DNA of 64,000 nt from Mesostigma viride (GCA_009746045.1 RPFO01000392.1:3011181-3075180), one strand, 5' to 3'; numbered from the stretch's first letter, positions 1 to 11,558 are shown. Made by a program: numbers and translations. The notes: a model not told the origin generated them from the sequence alone.

Positions 1-783
1 CGTAGCAGCTATCGGTGGCACGCTGACTGCTGAACTTCCTCACATTTCCACCGCCGCCGCCTCCACCTCTGCACTGCCATTTCCGCCTCCACTGCCGACA
101 TCCAAGCCCAGCTCCTCGACCTCGACCAACGCCTTCAAGCCACCGCCACCGCCCTTGAGAGCTTGCATGACACCGCCGGCCTCACCGCCCAGGCGGTGAA
201 GGACATCGCCGCCCAGCCGGCGCCTGCTGGCCCGGCCGGCGATGCTCCGTCCACCTGGGCGGACTTGCTTAAGCAGCACACCACCTCCACCACCTCCACC
301 ATCACGGCACAACTCAAGCAACAAGCCCTCGACCTTCGCGAGGAAGCCGACACCGCCAGGCGCAGCCACAATGTCATCGTCAAGCACTTCGACCAGCCGG
401 CAGGTGAGACCTCCACGAGCCTTCTTGAGGCATTTAATTAAGCGCGACATTTTTGCCCCCATGCTACTTGACACTCAGTGGTGAGCTGGACATGTCGGCT
501 GTCCGCCTCCCCCGCGCGCGGGGGAAGGCTGGCCCGGCACCCGTGCTCCTCACATAGCGGACAAGCTGTCGTTCCTTAAATGCCGCAAGAAGCTCTCGAA
601 GACTCGCTTCACGCTGGACGACGACTTGACCCTGGCCCAGCAACAGCGGCGACGTGAGCTATGGCCGACCTACCTTCAGCTCCGGCAGAGCGCACGGCCG
701 GGGGAAGCCGGTATACTGGAGGGGGGCGGTCATCCACGTTGACCACAAGCCCTGGCAGCCCCCTCCTGCCACCTCGGACTAGG
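1..783 (+). pseudogene. ORF1p remnant of the outer type-A retroposon
   Basis: This is a decayed copy of the C-terminal half of the protein encoded intact at 59838-61247. Matching stretches include HDTAGLTAQAVKDIAAQ near 163-220 and a basic C-terminal block near 610-780. Frame changes break it near 440 (a premature stop after LLEAFN) and again between 440 and 600. In the intact relative this region resembles the RRM-like and C-terminal RNA-binding parts of L1 ORF1p. The copy is almost certainly not translated as a working protein. Confidence 0.7.
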
Positions 784-905
784 AATATATACCAGTAGTG
801 TAGATTAGTCAGGCTTAGCCTAGCATGTGGCCTACGCGCATGTGCGCCCATAATGGCCCCCATGGATGATGCCTTCAGCATTTAGCCAAGCCATGTCTAT
901 AATGG

Positions 906-914
906 GCACCCCAT
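906..914. repeat. Target-site duplication of the 915-2950 element
   Basis: The 9-mer gcaccccat here is repeated at 2951-2959. Deleting 915-2959 restores a 3' UTR that continues like the related copy near 5345. Confidence 0.75.
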
Positions 915-2950
915 TAATTAATTAATTAATAAGCACGTGACTGCGTCACGTGGGTGCCAATACAGAGTAAAGGAACCTTCAACCCTTTATACACAGCGAG
1001 AAGGAGGGAGGGCGCCCTAGCTTCTCTCACTGCCGCAGGTGGGCAGGCCACAGAGCGCTCTCTCCACGGCATGGTGCCGGGGCGCAACACTGTGGGTGCA
1101 ATACAACCAGTGCAATACCATAGGTAGGCTGACGCATAGCTTATGCTACAAATGTGAGGTGGCCGGCGCAAGACGTCGGCTAATTAAGGCGCAAGCTGAT
1201 GGCCACAAGGTGCCAGAGCTAATTGAAGGTACTATAACGCTGTGCGCTAATATCGTTTCAAGTGCTGTAATGCCTATTAAGCTATCCCATAATCGTGCCC
1301 CCATCTAGACAACTAGCTGGAGTGCTCTATCCCGGGGAGCCCGGGGGGGCTTCCACAGTTTCTTGTTGACATAGAGGTCCCCGCCCCGCCAGTACACTTG
1401 GGGCTTCTCGGGGTTGGTCTTGTGGCGGATGTAGTCGGGCCACTGATCGCGGCGTTGCTGCTGCTGGGCTGGCGTCAGGTCGTCGTCAAGCGACCAGGAG
1501 GTGTTCACCAGCTTCTTGCGGCGAGAGAGGAACCGAACTCGGGCTGTGATGTCGCTGAAGGTGAGGACCACTGGAGGGGGCCCAGCCTTGGCCCGTGGAT
1601 GGGGCAGGCGGTAGGCGCCCTGCAGTATCGCACCTGGCAGCTGCATGCACGCCAAGAGCTGTTTCTTCAGCTCGTCGAGAAGAGAGTCTGGGGTCTCCTC
1701 CGGCGGCATGTCGAAGCGCCTGAGGATGACCCGGCAGCGGCGACGGTCGCGGTCAGCGGCCTCGCGGCGCGTGTCTTCCAGCTCCTGGAGCTTGGTGGTG
1801 ATGGCGGTCGTGGTAGAGGATGCCTGGCTCTTGAGCAGGTCCGCCCAGGAGGCGCGAGTCGAGGGGTCATCGCTATGAGCCCTACCAGCAGGTTGGGCGG
1901 CGATGGTGGCCGTTCGCTCGGCGATCTCGGGGACCTGCGTGGCCAGGGCGTCTACCTTGGCAGCAACTGCCTCAAGTTTCACGGTGCCATGGCCGACTCG
2001 GCCTTCCACCTGGTTAAGGCGGGTGGTCACAGTGGCTGTGGCCTCGGAAACTTTGGTGGCAATGTGCTCTTGCGTAGCAGTAAACTGAGGCTGGGGCGAC
2101 TCTGGCTTCAATGTTGTTGACCTTGGCCGAGAGAGTGTTGAGTGGGCCGTCAGGCGCGTTCAGGGCGGCGAGCTGCTCAGCCATCGGCGCCAGCTGCTCC
2201 GCCACTGCAGCTCGGATGGAGTCCGTGCTGGGGGAGGTGCTGCTCTGCGGGGATGCTGCAGCTGCTGTGGCTGCCCGTCTGCGCTCATGCAGGAGGCTCC
2301 TGAGGCCAGCGTAGCCAATCTGGGTGATGTCCTGGGCGTCGCAGCGCAGGTAGCTGCACATGATGACTGCCTTCAAGTACGCCTCCGGTTCTTGAAGCAG
2401 CCATTCCCAGGCGGGCTTGGTGACCTTGTCGCCAGGGGTAGGCAGGAAAAGTTCGTCATGGCGGGCCAGGAACTTGATAACATCGTCACATTGTTCCTTC
2501 GTGAGCGTAAAGATTTCCAAGATGCAAAAATCCCGCTGGCCGGCGCCGAAGCGGCGGACGTCCCATTTGGTATGGGAAGTGCGGGTTTTCTTGGGAATGG
2601 GCGACGAGTTCAAATGGCGTAGAGCACTGCGTCGAGGGAGGCAGACCGGGGGGGAGAGCTTCGATCAGCGCGAAAAGGTTGGCGTCCGCAGGAGTTGATG
2701 TCGCACGTGCTGCTGTCGACGGGAATGCCGACGACAGCTCAAAATGTTTGTCAAGGCTGCGTTTTGGTGGCATTTGCAAAATACTGCGTTACAGCCGTAA
2801 CCGATTATACTAGCAGATGCGTCTTGAAAAGACGCATCTGATGCAAGTAGCCTGACTGAATTTGGGGCTCAGACGCAAAAGTTCTGAGCTCCGCCGTCAG
2901 CCATGTCCGCTCGTGGCTCGTGGCTTATTGTCCGTGGCTCGTTGTCCTCT
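915..2950 (-). mobile_element. Full-length ORF1-only retroposon (type B), minus strand
   Basis: This 2,036-bp unit is flanked by the 9-bp target-site duplication gcaccccat at 906-914 and 2951-2959. Reading on the minus strand, the 5' end starts next to a gccgtcagcc-type leader shared with the copies at 11.5 and 59.7 kb, then a single ORF1, then a 3' UTR. It ends in the hairpin cacgtgactgcgtcacgtg (934-952 on plus) followed by a (TTAA)n tail. No reverse transcriptase reading frame is present. The length agrees with the other complete copies (2,045 and about 1,993 bp). Confidence 0.8.
1305..2779 (-). pseudogene. Frameshifted L1-type ORF1p gene (type B)
   Basis: Three overlapping minus-strand frames make up one ORF1: an N-terminal part (2779 to about 2490), a middle part (2613 to about 2110) and a C-terminal part (2111 to 1305). 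The last contains a coiled-coil linker and an RRM-like/CTD region (CRVILRRFDMPPEE, later LDDDLTPAQQQQRRDQWP). At least two frameshifts separate the parts, near 2500-2600 and near 2100. The intact relative is at 10009-11373. In L1-like elements the family product is an RNA-binding chaperone of the retrotransposon RNP. This copy is dead as a single protein. Confidence 0.75.
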
Positions 2951-3240
2951 GCACCCCATGGATGTTGCATTAAGAATTTTGCCATGCTATGCCTATGCAG
3001 AGAGATGCTCTCTGTACGTTGAGAGGCCAGCCATGCCCTAGCTCTTGTATAGCCATGATGATCTTCCTCCCCCGTGCCGGGATCCCCTTATAGTTGGGTT
3101 GAACCCGAGACAGCATGGTGGTGCCGGTGCCCTTGAGGCACCTAGAGCAAGTGTTGCTTACATTCCACTCTTGCAGGATCGAAGTAGCCCAGAATGTATT
3201 AAAAGCCATATTATGCCCCTTCTCCGGGATATGCGGTGCT

Positions 3241-4260
3241 AGACAGATAGCGGCGCAGACGGCCACCATTGCATCCCAGCCACCCCGGCAGGATGCTGGC
3301 GACCTCCCGCCGCTCTCCTACGCGGACCTGCTGCGGTCAGCGACCGCCTCCACCACCGACGCCATCGCCACAAAGCTCCAGGAGCTGGAGGACCACCGCC
3401 AGGCCCAGCAACGGGAGGTCACCGACCGCGCTCGCCGCGAGTGCCGAGTGGTGCTACGTCGCTTCCCCCAGAAGCCAGGTGAGACGTCAACCTCTCTTGC
3501 TGACGAGCTCAAGAACCAGCTTCTTACCCTCATGGGCCTGGTAGGTGAGGTAGAACTGCGTGGGTGCCACCGCCTTCCCCACTCACGGGACAAGGCGGCT
3601 CCCCCACCAGTCCTACTCACCTTCCCCTCCCCTGAGGATAAGCAGCGGTTCCTCTCTCGTCGCAAGCGGTTGCACGACCTCACCTGGACGCTGGATGACG
3701 ACCTCACCCCCGCTCAGCAACAGCAGCGACGCGACCTGTGGCCGGAATACCTCCGCCATAAGCAGGACCCCCAGAAGCCCAAGGTGTACTGGAGGGGCGG
3801 GGACCTGATGATCAACCACAAGATGTGGACGCCCCCAGCGGGCTAGAATAGCAATAGCCCTAGCTTGTAACCATTGGCGTCACTGCCGCTAAGGCAGTCA
3901 TGCCTAGATGTCGCCTAGCTGTGCCAACACACCTAGTCACGTGCCGCCAACGCACGGTACACAACCAGCCATAGCCTTAGCCTAGTCCTAGTACAGCCAT
4001 GCTACGCCCTGGCTATGTTCAGATTACTTGCCCACGCTCCTTGCTATGATATGCTCACATGGGTCTTATTGCACCCACAGTTTGCCGGATCGTTAGCCTG
4101 TCCTTTTAGCTAGCCGCGCCCGATTGCAGCTGTGGCATGCCTTTGGCATGAAGGAGACTGGGGGTCTCTGCCCTTTCTCCTGTAGTGCACACACAGGGAT
4201 TAAAAGCACTTCGGTGCTCCGTGACTCCCCAACGGGAGCACGAGTTTAATTAATTAATTA
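3241..4260 (+). mobile_element. 5'-truncated ORF1 retroposon (type B)
   Basis: This 1,020-bp insertion is bracketed by the 10-bp duplication atgcggtgct (3231-3240 and 4261-4270). It begins in mid-ORF1, which is typical of incomplete target-primed reverse transcription. It ends with a 3' UTR whose last part folds into a gtgctcc...gggagcac hairpin, followed by (TTAA)n. It sits inside the 3' UTR of the older type-A copy. Confidence 0.8.
3243..3846 (+). pseudogene. ORF1p C-terminal fragment (type B)
   Basis: This is an open frame of about 200 codons, nearly identical to the C-terminal 200 residues of the intact protein at 10009-11373 (ending INHKMWTPPAG, stop at 3844-3846). It contains the coiled-coil end, the RRM-like segment and the basic C-terminal segment. 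The open frame extends upstream to 3115, but that part comes from the older 3' UTR and is not element coding sequence. With no original start codon it is a truncated copy. Confidence 0.75.
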
Positions 4261-4316
4261 ATGCGGTGCTACATGTACTCCCAACGAAGTTATGTTTCTA
4301 ATTAATTAATTAATAT

Positions 4317-5006
4317 CCCAGCGGAGTCAGGTAATTATTAAAATTTTTTTCCTGCGCAAATATTAACCCGTGTTTTTTTTAATTAGAACGCGATATATCG
4401 CGTTGTAAGCTTTTTTTAGAACGCGTATGTATAGCACCTAAGGAAAATTTTTTTTCATGGTCATGTATATACTTTCCTGAAAGCCCATTAATCAAAGGAT
4501 TTTTTTGAGCTACTCAGACCTACAAAATGCTAATTCATTAGAGAGATACACTGGTTTGAATACAGGGGGGTCTTTCCATGACCGCGATTTCTTGACCCTA
4601 GGTCACAAGTCATGTGCTTATTCACAAATGGTTGATGAAAAAAATCTGGCTTCTTGCACGAGCTATGGGCAACATATGCAGGCTCTGTGAAACAAAACTC
4701 AGGCCCATTGGGCCACTGGAGCTATTTTTCATTAGCATCACAATTACAACGCAGTACAACGCAGTGGGAAAAATGAGAGCCCTTCACAACATGACGCAAC
4801 GACACGAGCCCCATAAACGGGGCCATAGTGAGCTGGGAGGGTCAAAACGTTGAAAATAGGTGTTGTATAAGTTATACAGCATCAAACATGCATCAAACAT
4901 CATGACTGGATGACCTAATATGACTGAATCAGGCAGCCATAGCCAAAGCATCATCCACTCTCACAACGTGTTGAGCACATGCCTCGTGGGAACGGAGGTG
5001 GTGGGT
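4317..5006. other. Non-coding AT-rich gap between retroposons
   Basis: No credible gene is visible. The stretch starts after the (TTAA)n tail of the outer retroposon. It contains a palindrome aacgcgatatatcgcgtt (4387-4404) also found twice near 14.7 kb, and otherwise unique AT-rich DNA. It ends at the target duplication tgtcattccat (5007-5017). Confidence 0.5.
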
Positions 5007-5468
5007 TGTCATTCCATTAATTAATTAATTAATTATCAACATCACCGATCCGTTGGGAGTAGATGTAGCACATAGCCCTGAGAAGGGGCATATGGCTTTT
5101 AATACATTCTAGGCTACTTCATGCAAGGGTGGGAATGTAAGCTACCCCTGCTCTAGGTGCACCAGGGCACCTGCACCCTCATGGTCTATCACGCTATGCC
5201 CGGGTAAGGGGGGAGCATGCCTGTGAGGGAGGAAGATCATCATGGCTATACAAGAGCTAGGACATGGCGTCTCGACAGAGAGCATCTCTCTGCATGGCAT
5301 AGAATGGCTAAATTCTTAATGCAACATCCATGGGAGTCCCATTATAGGCATGGCGTGGCTAAATTCTGAAGGCAACATCCATGGGGGCCATTATGGGCGC
5401 ACATGCGCGTGGGCCACATGCTAGGCTAAGCCCGGCTTACTAATCTACACTACTGGTATATATATTCC

Positions 5469-7505
5469 AACAGTCTGTCCCGCGCCAGCATGTTTGCGGC
5501 CGTCATGGAGTCCTTCGAGGACTTGTACGCTTGGACAGCCGTGTGCTACGGCCAGCCCGGCCAACTGGTTCACATCATGGAGGACGGCACTCGCGGCGGC
5601 CTGCTGTCGCGGTCGGGCACCCAGCAAGGGGACCCCCTGGGACCCCTGTACTTTGCCGCCCCCCTCCAGGGTTGCCTCCAAGCGGTCCATGCTGCCCACC
5701 CGGCGGTCGCTATTCAGGCCTACTTGGATGATATCTACCTGCTGGGCCCTGTGCCGGACACCACCGCGGCTCTGCTGGCACTGCAGACCGCGGTGGCCGA
5801 CATCAACCTCCAGTTGACCCTTGCCAAGTGCGCGGTGTACTCGCCCCAAGGTGATTGCTCCGGCTTTCCGCCCCAGCTCTTGGGCCGGGACGAGCGCCTC
5901 CATGGGTTGGATGTCCTCGGCGTTCCGGTTGGCGACCCCGCGTTTGTCATCGATGCTCTGCGGGCCGCCCTCGAGGCACGCACTGAGGTACTGCCCTTGA
6001 TTGCGCGCCTTCATGATTCGCAGACCAAGGGTCTGCTTCTGTGGTTTTGCGCTCACCCTCGCGTCGTTCACTGGCTCCGGGGCGCTCTTCCGTCTCAGGT
6101 CCGGCTGGCCGCCGAGGGCCACGACGAACGCATCCAGTCGGCCTTGGCGCAGCTGGTCCCGGGCCCCGACCTCCCGCCACATGCTATTCGCATTGCCTCC
6201 CTGCCTGCACGGATGGGTGGCTGCGGTCTGACTCGTGCCGCCCGGCTGGCCCCAGCAGCCTTTTTGGGCTCCGTCGCTCAGTCGTGGGCGGAAAGCTGCC
6301 GGCTCCTGCCCCTTTTGGCAACGGCAGCGCCTGACCTCCTGGACCCCAGCAGCCCTTTGCCCTTCGTCACCGCCATCCAGGAGGCCTATGCTGAGATCCA
6401 GCAGGCCTGTTCTCCCGTCCGTGCCGCTCAGGCGGTACAGCGCCACCTCCCTCGCGGCACTCCCTCGGTCGCCTCCGTTCAATCTCCCGCCGCATTCCCT
6501 GCTCGCGTCATCGATAAACACCAGAAAACCTACGCGGGTATTCTGCACACGGCTGATTGGATTGCTCTTTTCGCGGACCTCAACGCCCAGGGACGTGCGT
6601 GGCTGTTCTCGCTTTCCTTGCGGAGTGTGGGCTCGGCGTACCTTCGTGCTCTTCCCATGGCCCCCCCATTCGCCTTGGCTCCCAGCCACTACTCGGTGGC
6701 GCTCCGGCACCAGCTATTTGCCCCGCAGCCTCTTGTTCCGGCCGGGCGGCCTTGTGGTAGCTGTGGGCAGCCGCTGGATCCCACGGGGACTCACTACCTT
6801 GCCTGCATGGGGGGCCAACAGAATCAGAATTGGTATTTGTATTTGCACACTGTCCTCCTGACGGTGGTGCTCGCCATGATTCGGTCGGTTTTCCCCCACG
6901 CGAACATCCGGTCCGAGGATGCGGATGGCGCTGCCTTCTATTCCCCAACCACCGGCCTGACATCGTGGTGCTGGACTTTGAGGGGGGTGGCCGGCATCTG
7001 CTTATTGACGTTTCGGTGGCGCGGCCCTTGGCTCTTAGCCACGTGGCTGGGGCCTCCCTCACGGCAGGTTACACGGCGGACCGGGCGGAGCGGGCCAAGC
7101 TCCTGGCCTACGGCGACGTCGGGCACCATCGTGTGGTGCCCTTTGTCCTGGAGGAGTTTGGGGCCATGGGGCCCCTGACCTCCGCCTTCTTCAAGGAGTG
7201 TTGCCGGCTCCGGGAGGACCGGCTGGACCTGGAGGGCCAGCGGGCCCCATGGTCGGCGCGGACCTGGACGTCATATTGGCGTCAGCGCTTGTCGGTGGCG
7301 CTGACTCGGGCCATGGCGGACATCATGCTCCGCCGTACGCGGGCTGATTTTGCGGTGCAGCAGGGCTATTAGGTTCCTCCCGTTAGGCGTTTCCATTGGT
7401 CTTATCGTAGTATAGAGCTTTGACATGGCTCTGTATATAGGTTTATAGCTGGGCGTTTGCTTTGGTTTGAGTGATTTCACTTTGCTGTAAGTAATTATAT
7501 TTTTA
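5469..7505 (+). mobile_element. 5'-truncated LINE with restriction-like endonuclease
   Basis: This 2,037-bp insertion has the 11-bp duplication atatatattcc at 5458-5468 and 7506-7516. It begins inside a reverse transcriptase gene and ends about 130 bp after the stop codon, in an AT-rich end rather than the TTAA tail of the ORF1 elements. The enzyme belongs to the R2-like/RLE group of non-LTR retrotransposons, judged from an HxxxC-type zinc knuckle and a PD-(D/E)xK-like motif after the polymerase. Confidence 0.8.
5490..7372 (+). pseudogene. Reverse transcriptase/endonuclease (RLE LINE), truncated and frameshifted
   Basis: The frame opens inside the RT domain: QQGDPLGPLYFA (about 5623-5660) is RT motif 4, and AYLDDIYLLG carries the catalytic DD pair. 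A thumb/linker of about 300 residues follows. CGSCGQPLDPTGTHYLAC is a CCHC-like knuckle. After a frame change, RPDIVVLDFEGGGRHLLIDV resembles the restriction-like endonuclease core of R2-type elements. The shift falls at the run ttccccaacc near 6944-6950, and one extra C there would join both frames. The ORF ends at 7372. The RT fingers are missing because of 5' truncation, so this copy cannot be autonomous. Confidence 0.8.
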
Positions 7506-7718
7506 ATATATATTCCTAGTCTGAGGTGGCAGGAGGGGGCTGCCAGGGCTTGTGGTCAACGTGGATGACCGCCCCCCTCCAGTATACCGGCTTCCCCCTT
7601 GCGCTCTGCCGGAGCTGAAGGTAGGTCGGCCATAGCTCGCGTCGCCGCTGTTGCTGGGCCAGGGTCAAGTCGTCGTCCAGCGTGAAGCGAGTCTCCGAGA
7701 GCTTCTTGCGGCATTTAA

Positions 7719-8361
7719 CCCTTCAATTGTGTCAACTGGAACCGCCAGAACGGACTGAGTTTCCAAGGGTATCTTTGTGGCAGTGGCGGTAACTAGCCAA
7801 ATAATATTTTCTGGCCCACCCTTGGAACCAAGCATGCTTTTATATCAAATAATGTTTAGGAAATTTGGTTGGTCACATATCCATGCCCTACACCTGCTAT
7901 AAATAGCACCCCCCTCAGGGGGGTACGATGCACACGGGGTTCGAGACACATATAATGCATTATGGACCATTTATTCAAATCTGTTGGCCCTGGCCTTTTG
8001 AGGGGAGTTAAATATAATCACAGACATGCCATCAATGCATTGGCAACATGATATGTCACAAAACTGTGAACACTAGCTACCAAATGGCCGAAGCCAGCTG
8101 GCACCGTTATAACGGTGCCAGTTGGCAGGGGTATAAATGGTAGCATAACAACACAAAACTTTATTCCAGTTGGCATAAAACAACAAGGGATGCCCAAATG
8201 GGCATAATGCACCATACCTAGGTGATAAAACAAGAGACCATGCCATATAACACATGCCAACATGCCGCAAGGGGCCAAAATGGCACTAGCGCGCGCGCGC
8301 GGTAGCGCATGACTAGCCAAGGGTGTAGCTAACTGTCAAGGCTACCTGGCTATGTGCCAAA
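7719..8361. other. piggyBac 3' non-coding end
   Basis: This is the region between the transposon terminus and the transposase stop. It holds the terminal repeat, the subterminal acggactgagttt block, a tandem-like purine/pyrimidine stretch gcgcgcgcgcg near 8289, and no gene. Confidence 0.5.
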
Positions 8362-9502
8362 CTACGCGGGATTGCGCCTCTGGGTGCGCAGAAACTGCCT
8401 CCTACGAGGTCCTGTCAGCTGGGTGCCAGCTGCCAGCGTGCGGGTCGTGCGGCCATTGGCCTCAGCCCACGCGCGGCCAGCCGGGCTGCGGGCTGACAGG
8501 GGCTGCATGGCACGCTGGCGGCGCCCGTCATCGTCGAGCGCGGTGACAGGCCCTGCGTGGAACACGTTCCAGCACGCGCCCAAGCACAGTGCCTGGTCGC
8601 AGTCCTTGCACCAGAAGTTGGTGCGCTTGCGCTCGGGGATGGTGGCGCATACCACGCATTGCGCCTGCTCCGTCCACGGAATGCGCTCGGGCACGAGGTG
8701 GGTGCCGCTGAAACGCCCGTCCAGCCCAGGCTGGTGGGCCTCCGCGATGCGGTCGATGTCCAGCCGGGCGCCATGCCACTGATTGTTCACCAGCTGCTGT
8801 GAGAGCAAGCTGAGGAACCCCACGTGGGAGAGGCAGTCAGGGCGGTTGGCGCGGGTGAGAGTCTGCAGGATGTAGGCGTTGCCGACCGCGTTGGCCAGGT
8901 GCCCCGTGGCGACCCGGTGCCACCACACCCGCGAGACAAGGGCCTTCTGCAGGTCGTAGTTGCTGGCGAGCTGGTCAAACTTGTCCACTGCCTTGTAGCA
9001 GCTCCAGTACGCGGGAATGAGCGAGGGGGCAGTGACCATGACGCGCTCGTCGCGGCCGCCATGGCGGCTGACCATCTCCTCCTCAAGGGGGATGCCCTTG
9101 GCCAGCACCCACACGAGCTTGCGGTCCTGCCAGGCGGCCAAGGTCAGCCCATCACGCTTGACAGCCCATGCGTAGTCCCCCTGGGCTGGCCTGCGGGGCA
9201 CGAGGCGCTTGACCTCGGTGAAGGGGAGGCCACGACGGTTGGGGAGCACTGTGCCCACCACGCGGTGGCCCATGCGGTGGCACGCCTCAATCACCTCACG
9301 GCCGGTGTAGAACCGGTCCATGGCCATGTGGACCCCGTGTGGCAACGTGCTGGCAAGCTCATTCACCACGTGGAAGGTATGGTTGACCTGGGCCAGCTTG
9401 TCGTACGTGTTGGCATGGTACAAGTAGCCGGTGGGCCAGTCGTTCAGGCAATACTGCTTCACGTGGAAGGGGGCAGGCTTGCTCGGGTTGAAGCACCGTA
9501 TT
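8362..9502 (-). pseudogene. piggyBac transposase, C-terminal part
   Basis: This continues the transposase in the same frame from the duplicated agcaccgtatt. The second catalytic Asp is in HMAMDRFYTG and the third, with its neighbour, in KAVDKFDQLASNY, matching the DDD(D) pattern of piggyBac family enzymes. The C-terminus has the cysteine-rich domain (CVVCATIPERKRTNFWCKDC then LCLGACWNVFH). All key residues are present, so the only visible lesion of the gene is the retroposon insertion. Confidence 0.85.
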
Positions 9503-11547
9503 AATTAATTAATTAATTATCAACATCGCTCCGTTGGGAGTCAATGTAGCGCATATCCCTGAGAAGGGGCATATGGCTTTTAATACATCCTAGGCTACTT
9601 CATGCAAGGGTGGGAATGTAAGCTACCCTTGCTCTAGGTGCACCAGGGCACCTGCACCCTCATGGTCTATCACGCTATGCCCGGGTAAGGGGGGGAGCAT
9701 GCCTGTGAGGGAGGAAGATCAGCATGGCTATACAAGAGCTAGGACATGGCTGCTCGACAGAGAGCATCTCTCTGCATGGCATAGCATGGCTAAATTCTTA
9801 ATGCAACATCCATGGGGGGGTCCCATTATAGGCATGGCTTGGCTAAACATAGCCAGGGCGTAGCATGGCTGTACTAGGCTATGGCTGGTGGTGGACCGTG
9901 CGTTGGCGGCACGTGACTAGGTGTGTTGGCACAGCTAGGCAAATAGTCTAGGCATGGCTGCCTTAGCGGCAGTGACGCCAAGGGTTACAATCTAGGGCTA
10001 TTGCTATTCTAGCCCGCTGGGGGCGTCCACATCTTGTGGTTGATCATCAGGTCCCCGCCCCTCCAGTACACCTTGGGCTTCTGGGGGTCCTGCTTATGGC
10101 GGAGGTATTCCGGCCACAGGTCGCGTCGCTGCTGTTGCTGAGCGGGGGTGAGGTCGTCATCCAGCGTCCAGGTGAGGTCGTGCAACCGCTTGCGACGAGA
10201 GAGGAACCGCTGCTTATCCTCAGGGGAGGGGAAGGTGAGGAGGACTGGTGGGGGAGCCGCCTTGTCCCGTGAGTGGGGAAGGCGGTGGCACCCGCTCAGT
10301 GCTACCTCACCTACCAGGCCCATGAGGGTAAGAAGCTGGTTCTTGAGCTCGTCAGCAAGAGAGGTTGACGTCTCACCTGGCTTCTGGGGGAAGCGACGTA
10401 GCACCACTCGGCACTCGCGGCGAGCGCGGTCGGTGACCTCCCGTTGCTGGGCCTGGCGGTGGTTCTCCAGCTCCTGGAGCTTTGTGGCGATGGCGTCGGT
10501 GGTGGAGGCGGTCGCTGACCGCAGCAGGTCCGCGTAGGAGAGCGGCGGGAGGTCGCCAGCATCCTGCCGGGGTGGCTGGGATGCAATGGTGGCCGTCTGC
10601 TCCGCTATCTTGGGGACCTGTGTGGCCAGGGCCTCGGTGTGGGCGGTGATGGCCTCAAGCTTCTTCAGGAGCACGCCACACTTTCCCTCCACCTGGTTAA
10701 GGCGAGAGACAAGTGTAGCATGCTTTTCCGAAGCCTGCTCCGCGGTGTGTAGAGCCGTGAACTGGGGTTGGAGCTTGTGGACGACCTTGGTTTCCACGTT
10801 GGAGACCCGGGCCTCGACCTTGTTGAGCGTGGTGTTCAGCGATGTCAGCTGCTCGGCCAGCGGCCAGGTCACGTGCTCCTCCAGCACTGCGCGGAGGTCA
10901 TCCTTGCAGAGGGAGGAAGCCGATGGGGCTGCCGGCTGTGCGGGGGCTGGGGTGCGGAGCGTGCGGGTGAGGTCGGAGAGGTGGCTCTGGAATTGGCTGG
11001 TCAAGATAATCAGGCGTTGTTGTACTTCGTCCAAAGCATAGAGCCAGGACATGTCTCCATTGTAGTCGATAGCCGCCCCCCCCTTGGGCACGAAGAGCTT
11101 CCGCTCCTGTTCGAGGAACTGGAGAACCTCAATGCATTCCTGCGGCGACAATTCTTGCCACACGGTCCAGCCGAAGCGTCGGTCGCCGGGGAGGAACTTG
11201 CTCCAGTTGCGAGCGTGGCAGGGTTTCTTGGGCTCAGGCGAGGCGCTGGGCGATGGGGCTGCTGGCGGTGGGTTGGCGAGCCCAGGCGGCTGGGCAAGAA
11301 CGATGGCGAGCGGGTTGGGCTGGGAGCCGGTAAGCTCCTTTTCCAAACCCCGTTTTGCTTTAGAGGTCGTCATAGCTGCCTGTCACGTGATAACTTCCGC
11401 AATACTGCGTTTCAGCCGTAACCGATTATACTGGCGGGTGCGTCTCAAAAAAGCGCATCGAATGCGAGTGGTCTGACCGAATTTGGGGCTCAGATGCAAA
11501 AGATCGGAACTCCGCCGTCAGCCATACCGCCGTCAGCCATTTTCGCC
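9503..11547 (-). mobile_element. Full-length ORF1-only retroposon (type B) inside piggyBac
   Basis: This 2,045-bp unit has the 11-bp duplication agcaccgtatt at 9492-9502 and 11548-11558. On the minus strand it has a 5' leader of about 170 bp, a single intact ORF1 (10009-11373), a 3' UTR of about 500 bp and a (TTAA)n tail at 9503-9520. No reverse transcriptase frame exists. The intact ORF and exact duplication point to a young insertion. Confidence 0.85.
10009..11373 (-). CDS. L1-like ORF1 protein (454 aa), intact
   Basis: This is an intact single-exon protein of a non-LTR retroposon. Residues 1-60 are Pro/Ala/Ser-rich and basic. About 60-125 form a conserved N-terminal segment (RDRRFGWTVWQELSPQECIEVLQFL-type block). 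About 170-260 are heptad-rich and likely coiled coil (SNVETKVVHKLQPQF, SRLNQVEGKCGVLLKKLEAI). About 325-410 resemble the RRM of L1 ORF1p, and the last 45 residues its basic C-terminal domain (LDDDLTPAQQQQRRDLWPEY, then YWRGGDLMINHKMW). Such proteins trimerise and coat element RNA. The start is the first in-frame ATG, and the copy at 1305-2779 aligns downstream of it. There is no partner RT in the element. Confidence 0.85.
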   Translation of the reverse strand: MTTSKAKRGLEKELTGSQPNPLAIVLAQPPGLANPPPAAPSPSASPEPKKPCHARNWSKFLPGDRRFGWTVWQELSPQECIEVLQFLEQERKLFVPKGGAAIDYNGDMSWLYALDEVQQRLIILTSQFQSHLSDLTRTLRTPAPAQPAAPSASSLCKDDLRAVLEEHVTWPLAEQLTSLNTTLNKVEARVSNVETKVVHKLQPQFTALHTAEQASEKHATLVSRLNQVEGKCGVLLKKLEAITAHTEALATQVPKIAEQTATIASQPPRQDAGDLPPLSYADLLRSATASTTDAIATKLQELENHRQAQQREVTDRARRECRVVLRRFPQKPGETSTSLADELKNQLLTLMGLVGEVALSGCHRLPHSRDKAAPPPVLLTFPSPEDKQRFLSRRKRLHDLTWTLDDDLTPAQQQQRRDLWPEYLRHKQDPQKPKVYWRGGDLMINHKMWTPPAG

Positions 11548-11558
11548 AGCACCGTATT

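Larger units (their letters stand above)
1..4316 (+). mobile_element. Outer ORF1 retroposon copy (type A), interrupted twice
   Basis: The segments 1-914, 2951-3240 and 4261-4316 read as one plus-strand element once two insertions are removed. They carry the 3' half of ORF1, the 3' UTR and a final (TTAA)n tail at about 4300-4316. The order of the UTR pieces matches the uninterrupted UTR seen, reversed, at 5018-5468. The first insertion (915-2950) is bracketed by gcaccccat and the second (3241-4260) by atgcggtgct. The 5' end lies outside the window. The nesting order is seen directly; assignment to the non-LTR class is inferred from the tail and the ORF1 similarity. Confidence 0.75.

Noticed and set aside
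1398-2120. Plus-strand ORF of 240 codons
   Set aside because: Antisense to the type-B ORF1 gene.
8824-9504. Plus-strand ORF of 226 codons
   Set aside because: Lies opposite the piggyBac transposase, whose catalytic motifs make the minus strand the coding one.
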